Translations under genes and position numbers: made by a program | Shown: positions 18,050 to 25,548 of the stretch, piece by piece | Position numbering within the stretch: the first letter of the stretch is position 1 | Layout: every line of letters starts with the position of its first letter | Assembly: GCA_030429455.1 (NCBI GenBank) | Contig: JAUIFC010000004.1 | Span: forward strand, 1 to 64,000 | Reading direction: 5' to 3' | Source of the DNA: Bacteroidia bacterium | Lineage (GTDB): Bacteria; Bacteroidota; Bacteroidia; Flavobacteriales; Flavobacteriaceae | DNA length: 64,000 nucleotides | The notes under the pieces: generated by a model | What the model saw: only the letters and a program-made list of their open reading frames with translations | What the model was told of the DNA's origin: nothing | Database searches by the model: none

Positions 18050-19774
18050 ATGGACAGAAAACAAATTGACGCCTCCGAAGAACAATACGATGCTATTGTC
18101 ATAGGAACAGGAATATCAGGAGGTTGGGCAGCAAAGGAGCTTTGTGAAAATGGCTTAAAGACACTCGTTTTAGAACGTGGCAGAAACGTGGAACATGTGA
18201 CAGATTACAAAACAGCTCATATGGATCCATGGGATTTTCCTAATGGAAATGTTGCAACAAAAGAGATAAAAGAAAGAAAATTTAAACAACACCGCACAGG
18301 TTATGTGACTCGTGAATCGCATGAACACTTTTTTGTAGATGATATTAAACATCCTTACAACGAAAAAAGAAGATTTGACTGGATTCGAGGCTATCATGTT
18401 GGCGGTCGTTCTTTGATGTGGGGAAGGCAAAGTTATCGCTTAAGCGAAATCGATTTCGAAGCTAACAAAAAAGATGGAAATGGCGTGGATTGGCCCGTAA
18501 GATACAAAGACATCGAGCCATGGTATGATAAAGTTGAAGAGTTTATAGGCGTAAGCGGAGAAAATCTTGGGTTGAACGTTTTGCCCGATCAAAAGCTATT
18601 AAAACCTATGAATTTAAATTGTGTTGAAGAACATCTACAAACCAAAATGAGTGAAAGTTTTGATGATGGTAGACTTCTGACCATTGGTCGCACAGCACAT
18701 ATTACAGAAGGCACAAAAGCTGGCGCAGGCAGAACAAACTGTCAATATAGAAATCGCTGTATGCGAGGTTGTCCATACGGGGCTTATTTTAGTAGTAATT
18801 CTTCTACTTTACCAACTGCTGCAGCTACTGGCAATATGACCCTAAGACCTCATTCTGTGGCCTATCAAATCATTTATGATGAGCAAAGTCAAAAAGCCAC
18901 AGGCGTTAGAGTGATAGATGCTGAAACCAAGGAAAAACTAGAATTTAAAGCAAAAGTTATCTTTTTATGTGCTTCCGCAATGGCTTCTGCTTCAATTTTA
19001 TTGCAATCCAAATCGAAACGTTTTCCAAATGGCTTAGGCAATGACAGCGATCAATTGGGGCGAAATGTTATGGACCACCATTTTCATATAGGCGCATATG
19101 GTGTTGCCGAAGGTTTTGATGATAAGTATTATAAAGGTCGCCGACCTAATGGAATTTACATTCCAAGGTTTAGAAATTTAGGAGGAAAAACCGATGTTAA
19201 CGACTTTGTTCGTGGCTATGGCTATCAAGGTGGTGCTACCAGGTCCAGTGTTTCGGAATTAGTAGCAGAATTAAAATACGGTCCTAAGTTAAAAGAAGCC
19301 ATTTTGAAACCTGGCCAATGGAACGTTACCCTTTTTGGTTTTGGAGAAACGCTCCCAGATCCAAATAACCGTATGTATCTCGATTACGACAAGCTAGATG
19401 AATGGGGATTACCGACCATAACTTTTGATGCCGCATTTGGAAAAAATGAACTGGCCATGCGTGTTGATATGCAAGAACAAGCTGTTAAAATGCTTAAGGC
19501 TGCTGGCTTTAAAAATGTACAAGGTTACGATAGAGATGATAAAAAAGCAATGGGTCTAGGTATTCATGAAATGGGAACTGCACGAATGGGCAGAGACCCA
19601 AAAACGTCTGTACTCAATGGGTACAACCAGGTACACGCCTGTAAAAATGTTTACGTAACAGATGGTGCTTTTATGACCTCATCGGCATGTCAAAACCCAT
19701 CGTTATCCTATATGGCATTTACTGCTCGAGCGGCAAATCATGCAGCAGAACAACTTAAGAAAAACCTTATTTAA
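18050..19774 (+). CDS. GMC oxidoreductase, sugar (3-)dehydrogenase-type catalytic subunit
   Basis: 574 residues. FAD-binding GMC fold: dinucleotide motif GTGISGG near residue 20, ERG at the end of beta 2, and C-terminal active-site segments HEMGTARMG and NPSLSYMAFTAR carrying the H and N of GMC enzymes. Residues C231, C237 and C241 form CX5CX3C, comparable with the [3Fe-4S] cysteines of FAD glucose dehydrogenase alpha subunits. There is no signal peptide; export may rely on the Tat-type signal of the small subunit encoded 16 bp downstream. Likely oxidises a sugar or glycoside, plausibly at C3, passing electrons to a quinone or cytochrome. Confidence 0.88.
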   Translation: MDRKQIDASEEQYDAIVIGTGISGGWAAKELCENGLKTLVLERGRNVEHVTDYKTAHMDPWDFPNGNVATKEIKERKFKQHRTGYVTRESHEHFFVDDIKHPYNEKRRFDWIRGYHVGGRSLMWGRQSYRLSEIDFEANKKDGNGVDWPVRYKDIEPWYDKVEEFIGVSGENLGLNVLPDQKLLKPMNLNCVEEHLQTKMSESFDDGRLLTIGRTAHITEGTKAGAGRTNCQYRNRCMRGCPYGAYFSSNSSTLPTAAATGNMTLRPHSVAYQIIYDEQSQKATGVRVIDAETKEKLEFKAKVIFLCASAMASASILLQSKSKRFPNGLGNDSDQLGRNVMDHHFHIGAYGVAEGFDDKYYKGRRPNGIYIPRFRNLGGKTDVNDFVRGYGYQGGATRSSVSELVAELKYGPKLKEAILKPGQWNVTLFGFGETLPDPNNRMYLDYDKLDEWGLPTITFDAAFGKNELAMRVDMQEQAVKMLKAAGFKNVQGYDRDDKKAMGLGIHEMGTARMGRDPKTSVLNGYNQVHACKNVYVTDGAFMTSSACQNPSLSYMAFTARAANHAAEQLKKNLI

Positions 19775-19790
19775 TTAAAGCTCTATCCAA

Positions 19791-20390
19791 ATGAAACGAA
19801 GAAAAATGATAAAACGCCTAGGTTTTGCCTCGGCTGCAGTGGTGGCTACACCGACACTTTTAAGTCTGTTAAACAGTTGTACAGCAGAAGTTAAACTTTG
19901 GAAACCAACAGTATTAAGCGAAGAAGGCGGCCAACTTCTTTTAAAACTGGTAGATGTTTTTATCCCAAAAACCGACATCCCTTCTGCCTCAGAACTTAAT
20001 ATTGCCGAGTTTATAGACCGATATTTACTAGAGGTTAACGACTCCGAAGAACAATCCGCTTTTACTTCTGCTTTCGAAAAAATGCTGTTAAAACTAAAAA
20101 CAGACACTCAAAAAGAGGTTGTTGATTTGGAGGAAAAAGATTTCCATGCCTTTTTAGATAAAAATTTAAAACTTAAAGATGAAGTAGATTCTGAACGAGA
20201 AAACAATCCTGAATTTGAAGGTCTAAGCCTTTCAGAATGCCTTGATAGTGTAAAGTGGATGTGTATTAACGCTTACATTAAAAATGAAAAAATTGGTGAA
20301 GATGTATTGGCATATGATCCAATTCCAGGAGAGTATTATTGCGGAGACTTAAACGAATTAACCGGAGGAAAAAGCTGGTCATTAAGATAA
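19791..20390 (+). CDS. Gluconate 2-dehydrogenase subunit 3 family protein (small subunit of GMC dehydrogenase)
   Basis: 199 residues. The N-terminus MKRRKMIKRLGFASAAVVATPTLLSLLNSC looks like a twin-arginine signal with a following cysteine that could be lipidated. The rest (LLKLVDVFIPKTDIPSASELNIAEFIDRYL) matches the gluconate 2-dehydrogenase subunit 3 family, which acts as the hitch-hiker/chaperone gamma subunit for FAD-dependent GMC dehydrogenases. Located between the GMC gene and a DUF1080 gene; 1 bp from the latter. Confidence 0.85.
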   Translation: MKRRKMIKRLGFASAAVVATPTLLSLLNSCTAEVKLWKPTVLSEEGGQLLLKLVDVFIPKTDIPSASELNIAEFIDRYLLEVNDSEEQSAFTSAFEKMLLKLKTDTQKEVVDLEEKDFHAFLDKNLKLKDEVDSERENNPEFEGLSLSECLDSVKWMCINAYIKNEKIGEDVLAYDPIPGEYYCGDLNELTGGKSWSLR

Positions 20391-20391
20391 C

Positions 20392-21162
20392 ATGAAACAC
20401 GTATATTTAGTCCTTTTTGTTCTTTGCTTAGCAAGTATAAGCTGCAAAGACCAAGTATCAAATGAGAAAGAAGCCGAATGGACATCCATTTTTAATGGAA
20501 AAGACCTGTCAGGTTGGACACCAAAACTTAAAGGAGAGCCATTTGGCAATGATTCTTTACAAACCTTTAGAGTTGAAGACGGCGTATTAAAGGTATCCTA
20601 CGAAAACTATGATCGTTTTGATAATCGCTTTGGACATCTGTTCTACAAAAGCCCTTTTTCCAAATACAGACTTAAACTTCAATATCGTTTTGTTGGTCAG
20701 CAAGCCAATGGCGGAGAAGGATGGGGTTTTAAAAACTCTGGGGTCATGCTGCACTGCCAAGACCCCAAGAGTATGAGCGTTGACCAAAATTTTCCAAATT
20801 CGTTAGAAGCACAATTCTTAGGAGGTATTGCAGACACTGTGCCGCGACCAACGGGAAATTTATGCACGCCTGGTACTCACGTAAACATCAATGGAAAACA
20901 AATCATTCAACATTGCATTACAGCCGATGCACCAACCATTTATGGCGAAGAATGGGTTGATGTAGAAGTTGAAGTTTACGGCGATTCACTTATTCGGCAT
21001 TACATCAATGGAAAACCTGTGATTACTTACACAAATCCGGTGAACGATACACCAAAAGACAGCTTAAATCACCTTAAACCTGTAAAATCCGGTTATATTT
21101 CGCTTCAAAGTGAAAGTCATCCGATTGAGTTTAAGGATATATTGATAAAAGAATTGAAATAG
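20392..21162 (+). CDS. DUF1080 (3-keto-glycoside hydrolase-type) lipoprotein
   Basis: 256 residues with lipobox (LCLASISC). The mature protein is a DUF1080 jelly roll (SIFNGKDLSGWTPKLKG, KLQYRFVGQQ, KNSGVMLHCQDPKSM, SLEAQFLGG, VDVEVEVYGDSLIRHYINGKPV, GYISLQSESHPIEFKDILIKEL). It starts 1 bp after the previous stop, so it is tightly coupled to the GMC dehydrogenase pair. The natural reading is that the dehydrogenase makes a 3-keto glycoside and this lipoprotein cleaves it. It differs clearly from the other DUF1080 protein in the window (no charged linker). Confidence 0.87.
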   Translation: MKHVYLVLFVLCLASISCKDQVSNEKEAEWTSIFNGKDLSGWTPKLKGEPFGNDSLQTFRVEDGVLKVSYENYDRFDNRFGHLFYKSPFSKYRLKLQYRFVGQQANGGEGWGFKNSGVMLHCQDPKSMSVDQNFPNSLEAQFLGGIADTVPRPTGNLCTPGTHVNINGKQIIQHCITADAPTIYGEEWVDVEVEVYGDSLIRHYINGKPVITYTNPVNDTPKDSLNHLKPVKSGYISLQSESHPIEFKDILIKELK

Positions 21163-21268
21163 ATACTTTAATCTTTGCCTCTGGTTTCTTATCAAAGTTC
21201 AGGTTGGCTGTATTTCAGATTTACATTCTACCATTTAAATTATACATACCACACTAAAGTAGTCGATC

Positions 21269-22414
21269 ATGAAAATAGTTGCAAAAATTCTAAAATGGGT
21301 TGTTATTGTTATTGCATTTTTAATTATTGGATTATACGCCACTGGTTACGACTATGTTTTAAAAGGTATTCGTGTGGTGTATTTCACAGGACATACGACT
21401 GCCTTTATCGACGATCATCCATATTTTACAAACAGAACGATTCAAAATGCAACAATACAACCTTGGAAAACACATAAGTTATACAACACAATAAAACCAA
21501 CACAAGCCTTAAACGAACTTAATGACAAATATGGCACAGTGGCTTTTTTACTTATTAAGGATGGTCAAATAATATACGAGAACTATGCTGATGGCTATGA
21601 CAAAAGCTCCAAAACCAACTCATTTTCAATGGCCAAAAGCATTACAAGCAGTTTACTTTTTAAAGCCATTCAAGACGGTTATATCAAAAACTTGGACCAG
21701 CCATTAACAGATTTCTTTCCTGACTTTAAAGGCGAATTTGCTTCAAAATGCACTGTTGGCGATTTGTCATCCATGTCAAGTGGATTGAGTTGGAATGAAA
21801 ATTATACTTCACCATTTTCAGTAACTGCTCAAGCTTATTACGACGAGGATATAAAAGGATTGATCCAAACATTAGCAATAGATGAAGAGCCTGCCCAATC
21901 CTTTAAATACTTAAGTGGCAGCACGCAACTCCTAGGCATGGTTATTGAAAAGGCCACCAAAAAAAGCCTATCTTCCTACTTGAGTCAAAGTTTTTGGAAA
22001 CCTTTAGGCATGAATGACATCGGACTGTGGCAACTGGATACAGAAGGAGGTATGGAAAAAACATACTGTTGCATCTCTTCTAATGCTCGAAACTTTGCAA
22101 AATTTGGTCAATTATACCTTCAGAATGGCCATTGGAATGGACAACAAATCATAGATACAGCATTTGTACAACTGGTAAAACAGCCGAGGTTTAAGGCTTC
22201 GCCCGAATACAGTTACGGGTTTTGGACTAGCGATTATAAGGACAAGAATATGTTTGTAATGCGAGGGATTTTAGGCCAATATGTGATTTCTATTCCAGAA
22301 GACGAGCTTATCATCGTTCGACTTGGGCACCAAAGAGATGCTCAAAAACGCAATGGGTTTCCTATTGATTTTTACAATTATATAGACGAATCTTACCGCA
22401 TGTTGTCTCTTTGA
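21269..22414 (+). CDS. Membrane-anchored serine hydrolase (beta-lactamase/class C family)
   Basis: 381 residues. One N-terminal membrane segment (WVVIVIAFLIIGLYATGYDYVL), then a beta-lactamase fold (PF00144) with the nucleophile motif SMAKSITS (SxxK) near residue 125, a YLSG motif (FKYLSGSTQLLG) as the YxN-type element, and a C-terminal strand with WTSDY and LGHQRD. Members hydrolyse esters, amides or D-amino-acid peptides. It is oriented out to the periplasm. Downstream of, but 106 bp away from, the keto-sugar operon. Confidence 0.85.
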   Translation: MKIVAKILKWVVIVIAFLIIGLYATGYDYVLKGIRVVYFTGHTTAFIDDHPYFTNRTIQNATIQPWKTHKLYNTIKPTQALNELNDKYGTVAFLLIKDGQIIYENYADGYDKSSKTNSFSMAKSITSSLLFKAIQDGYIKNLDQPLTDFFPDFKGEFASKCTVGDLSSMSSGLSWNENYTSPFSVTAQAYYDEDIKGLIQTLAIDEEPAQSFKYLSGSTQLLGMVIEKATKKSLSSYLSQSFWKPLGMNDIGLWQLDTEGGMEKTYCCISSNARNFAKFGQLYLQNGHWNGQQIIDTAFVQLVKQPRFKASPEYSYGFWTSDYKDKNMFVMRGILGQYVISIPEDELIIVRLGHQRDAQKRNGFPIDFYNYIDESYRMLSL

Positions 22415-22632
22415 TGCTTCCCTATCGGTTTGTCTTCATACCAATCGTCAAAGGTTTTTTCTGTTTTGTAATTGTCTCTTAAGACATGATAAACAGAAAT
22501 TACCAACAATATTTGACCTATGGTTGTTAAGCTAAAAATCCATGCATATTTAAAATCTAAAACTGCCATAATGCTTAACATGACTAACAAAATGGTTGTA
22601 ATGCTCAGTAAAACTATACCTTTTGACTTCAT
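22393..22632 (-). CDS. Small two-helix membrane protein
   Basis: 79 residues with two hydrophobic helices (IVLLSITTILLVMLSIMAVL and WIFSLTTIGQILLVISVYHVL) and a charged C-terminal tail (TEKTFDDWYEDKPIGKHQR). Its 3' end overlaps the end of the convergent serine hydrolase by 22 bp. No family recognised. Plausible as a gene because of the clear TM pattern and good start, but short. Confidence 0.55.
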   Translation of the reverse strand: MKSKGIVLLSITTILLVMLSIMAVLDFKYAWIFSLTTIGQILLVISVYHVLRDNYKTEKTFDDWYEDKPIGKHQRDNMR

Positions 22633-22946
22633 CTGATTAATTTTTGTTTAAAGTTAGCTCGGTAATGTTAAACAAATTTTAAATCTCAACTTCTTTGTGA
22701 TAGTTTTTTAATTATTTAAGACTCTTTTTCAATTTCAGCTTGATAGTCCTAATAATTTATGAAAAGTAAACTAGAATTCGTCAAAAGATTGCATTAGCAA
22801 ATAACAAGTGTTTAGAGCTAAATTACTGTTGGTTTTACATCCAAATTTTCAAAAAATACCTTTTATAGGGTATTTCATCTCTTATAATATTGAAGTAAAA
22901 TTGTTATGGTATATAATCCGTCTTAAAGTCAGAAAATTTCAGTCTT
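22633..22946. other. Gene-free spacer with divergent promoters
   Basis: 314 bp of AT-rich DNA between a minus-strand and a plus-strand gene. It contains a 7-bp stem (AAATACC at 22854 and GGTATTT at 22869) that could be an operator. No open frame of note. Confidence 0.4.
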
Positions 22947-24254
22947 ATGAGAAAGCAATTTTATAATTATCTTGGTATTTGTCTGTTCGGTATAATGTTT
23001 CAACCTGCTTTATCTCAAATTTCATTTCAGAATATTCAAACATTTACCTCTGAAGGTGTATACATTAATACAGATGTAGTACAAGCTAGTGAAGAACATG
23101 GAAAACATGGTTTTATTCATTTCGGTTATTTGCAAAGTATTTTGTCGAGCAGTGCTATTAAAACATATAAATCTACCGCTCAGAAACATAAAAGAGATTC
23201 TATCCATTCAAATCATAAATCTTTTGTAGAACGTTCTGCTAAAAGTCCATCAAAAACACCGCGTTTTTATCTTGGAAAGGATGGTAAAACATGTCTATGT
23301 CCAAATGCAAAATTTGGAGAATCTGGCACATTGACCATTAGTGGAATAAATAAAATGTTTACTAAAAGAACACGTGAAGAACTCAAAGCGCTAATCACAG
23401 CAAACGAAACCAATCCAGAAATTTCCTTGACATGCACTAGTGGCATAATGGACATGAGCTCTATGTTTTCATATTCAAAAAACTTTAATCAGGATATTTC
23501 AACTTGGGATGTATCTAATGTCAGTTCGATGAATGAAATGTTTAGCTTTTCAACATTCAATCGAGATATTTCAAACTGGGATGTGAGCAATGTCACTTCA
23601 ATGGAAAGGATGTTTAGATTTTCAGAATTCAATCAAAGTCTTGAGCATTGGAATGTTAGCCATGTAACAAATATGAGCGGAATGTTTAGTGGATCTCCTT
23701 TCAATCAGCCCATTGGTAGTTGGAACGTCTCCAATGTCACCAATATGAATAGCATGTTTGCAGGTTCATCTTTTAATCAATCACTTATGGATTGGGACGT
23801 TAGAAGTGTAACCGATATGGGCGCTTTATTTAGCAAATCTGCGTTTAACCAACCTATCGAAAACTGGAACGTCTCTAATGTTACTAATATGAATGGCATG
23901 TTTATTTGTTCTCCTTTTGACCAAAATATTGGTAATTGGGACGTTTCTAAAGTAACTAACATGACCAGTATGTTTGCCGGGTCGAGATTTAATAAGCCTA
24001 TAGGAAATTGGAATGTATCAAATGTCACCAAGATGAGTTACATGTTTTTAGCTTCTAAAAAGTTTAATCAAAATATCTCACAATGGAATGTGTGCAATGT
24101 TGACAATATGGAAAGCATGTTTAGGGGTTCGAAATTTAATCAAGACATCTCAAATTGGTGTGTAGAGAAAATATTTTCAAAACCCGTTGATTTTGATTTA
24201 AACTCTGCACTAGCTTCCTTTCCAGAATATCAACCTAATTGGGGATTATATTAG
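22947..24254 (+). CDS. Secreted DUF285 (BspA-like) tandem-repeat protein
   Basis: 435 residues: signal peptide (ending PALSQ), ~130-residue unique region, then about ten tandem DUF285 repeats of ~32 residues from residue ~165, each with the core FNQ-x-I-x-x-WDVSNVTNMxxMF. This family was described in mycoplasma and other surface proteins. A run of basic residues and the motif GKDGKTCLCPNAKFG precede the repeats. There is no T9SS C-terminal domain, lipobox or anchor, so it may remain periplasmic or be released. Function unknown; the repeats form a solenoid-like surface used for binding (inference). Confidence 0.85.
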   Translation: MRKQFYNYLGICLFGIMFQPALSQISFQNIQTFTSEGVYINTDVVQASEEHGKHGFIHFGYLQSILSSSAIKTYKSTAQKHKRDSIHSNHKSFVERSAKSPSKTPRFYLGKDGKTCLCPNAKFGESGTLTISGINKMFTKRTREELKALITANETNPEISLTCTSGIMDMSSMFSYSKNFNQDISTWDVSNVSSMNEMFSFSTFNRDISNWDVSNVTSMERMFRFSEFNQSLEHWNVSHVTNMSGMFSGSPFNQPIGSWNVSNVTNMNSMFAGSSFNQSLMDWDVRSVTDMGALFSKSAFNQPIENWNVSNVTNMNGMFICSPFDQNIGNWDVSKVTNMTSMFAGSRFNKPIGNWNVSNVTKMSYMFLASKKFNQNISQWNVCNVDNMESMFRGSKFNQDISNWCVEKIFSKPVDFDLNSALASFPEYQPNWGLY

Positions 24255-24354
24255 TGTCTTTAAATCGTCCTGTTGGATTAATGCTCTTTTTATCTCTTTA
24301 CTAAGGATGTGAATAACAACGGCCGATTTATGGTGTTTTCACAGATTTAAGGCT

Positions 24355-24786
24355 TTAGTTAAACACCCTAACAATATCACCACTTACACTCACTCGATAG
24401 TTAAGAAGTGGAAATTGTAAACCATCCTGAAAAGCTTGTCCTGTTATGACGCTGTAAGAGTTTTGATTTGAACAAGAATTTGTGGCCGAAAGACCATCGA
24501 CTTGCAATCTGGTACAATTCGAAGGAATCATATTAGGGTCGGAAGCATCCCAAGCCAAAAACCCGCTACCTGTATTGGCGACTAAAATGCCATCGTTCCC
24601 AATACCAGGCCCTCCAACATAAATGGCATTGCCCGCAAAATTCAAAGGGCTGAACTGAGGCAAATTTAGATTCAAATCTATTGAGAATTGAATGTTCAAC
24701 AAGTTTGGATTGTTCTGCACATTATCGTCGTTTTCACAACCTAATAAGGCAATGAAAAGTAAACCAATTAATATTTTTTTCAACAT
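24355..24786 (-). CDS. Small lipoprotein, function unknown
   Basis: 143 residues with a lipobox signal peptide (LLFIALLGC). The mature part has a motif seen in small Flavobacteriaceae lipoproteins (YVGGPGIGNDGILVANTGSGFLAWDASDPN, CSNQNSYSVITGQAF), reminiscent of the iron-sulphur Rieske-like fold but with only two cysteines (NCTRLQVDG and SCSNQNSY) and no CxH pair, so no cluster can be claimed. It is divergent from greA and probably has its own promoter in the 163-bp gap. Confidence 0.7.
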   Translation of the reverse strand: MLKKILIGLLFIALLGCENDDNVQNNPNLLNIQFSIDLNLNLPQFSPLNFAGNAIYVGGPGIGNDGILVANTGSGFLAWDASDPNMIPSNCTRLQVDGLSATNSCSNQNSYSVITGQAFQDGLQFPLLNYRVSVSGDIVRVFN

Positions 24787-24819
24787 AAAGGCATTCTTTT
24801 AGAATTGTTACAAATTTAG

Positions 24820-24856
24820 TACTTTTGCAAAGCAATCCCGTCCATGCGGGATTTTG
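24820..24856 (+). promoter_or_regulatory. greA promoter and short 5'-leader hairpin
   Basis: TACTTTTG at 24820-24827 matches the TAnnTTTG -7 element. Starting right at the expected transcription start, AATCCCG (24834-24840) pairs with CGGGATT (24847-24853) around a 6-base loop, followed by TTTTG. The start codon is ~95 bases further on, so the mRNA has a leader with a terminator-like stem-loop at its 5' end. Confidence 0.5.
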
Positions 24857-24949
24857 TTATTAATTATCCAGAGGTTTTACAAAAATAAAATTGGGTTATG
24901 TCACCTTTGGGATTGTTATCTATAACCCTAACTAAAACATATAACGACC

Positions 24950-25426
24950 ATGAGTAAGATATCGTATTACACAGAAGAAGGACTAAAAAAACTAAAAAAA
25001 GAACTTGACCACTTGCGTGATGTCGAGCGTCCAAAAGCATCACAAGACATCGCTGAAGCCAGAGACAAAGGCGATTTAAGTGAAAATGCAGAATACGATG
25101 CCGCAAAAGAAGCACAAGGCATGTTAGAAATGCGCATTGCAAAATTGGAAGAAGTGGTTGCCAACGCCAGAGTGATTGACGAATCTCAATTAGACGTTTC
25201 TAAAGTCCTCATTCACAGCACAGTAAAAATCAAAAATAAAGCTAATAATATGACACTGTCCTATAAGTTGGTTGCTCAAAGTGAAGCAGATTTAAAAACT
25301 GGTAAAATCTCTGTCGATTCTCCTATTGGAAAGGGCCTTTTAGGCAAAAAAGCTGGCGAAACTGCCAAAGTTACTGTTCCCAACGGCACCATTGAGTTTG
25401 AAATATTAGACGTATCAAGAGATTAA
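24950..25426 (+). CDS. greA: Transcription elongation factor GreA
   Basis: 158 residues, the normal GreA length. N-terminal antiparallel coiled coil (residues 1-75) with the tip acidic residues in ARDKGDLSENAEYDAAKEAQG, which enter the RNA polymerase secondary channel and coordinate Mg2+ for transcript cleavage; C-terminal FKBP-like domain (SPIGKGLLGKKAGETAKVTVPNG). It rescues backtracked RNA polymerase. Monocistronic, with its own promoter and a strong terminator after it. Confidence 0.98.
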   Translation: MSKISYYTEEGLKKLKKELDHLRDVERPKASQDIAEARDKGDLSENAEYDAAKEAQGMLEMRIAKLEEVVANARVIDESQLDVSKVLIHSTVKIKNKANNMTLSYKLVAQSEADLKTGKISVDSPIGKGLLGKKAGETAKVTVPNGTIEFEILDVSRD

Positions 25427-25448
25427 TAAAATAATTCTTTCTAAACCT

Positions 25449-25478
25449 AAGGGTGACTTGCTTAAGTCACCCTTTTTT
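25449..25478 (+). terminator. greA terminator
   Basis: An 11-bp perfect stem (AAGGGTGACTT with AAGTCACCCTT) and 4-base loop followed by a T-run, 22 bp after the greA stop. Confidence 0.9.
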
Positions 25479-25548
25479 ATTTCTTTAACATTTGGTTTGT
25501 GAAAATTTGATAACTTCAAAAATTATTTTTCTAAAATTCCAAATTTCA

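Noticed and set aside
22854-22875. AAATACC/GGTATTT stem as terminator or operator
   Set aside because: There is no T-run and no second copy; function cannot be supported.
23371-23376. CACGTG core as a third parS site
   Set aside because: Flanking bases do not fit the TGTTNCACGTGNAACA consensus on either side.
23455-24180. Regular ~96-base spacing as a CRISPR or DNA repeat
   Set aside because: It is the coding sequence of DUF285 protein repeats; DNA copies are not identical and there are no spacers.
24355-24786. Rieske-type iron-sulphur protein
   Set aside because: Only two mature cysteines and no CxH motifs; cannot bind a [2Fe-2S] cluster of that type.
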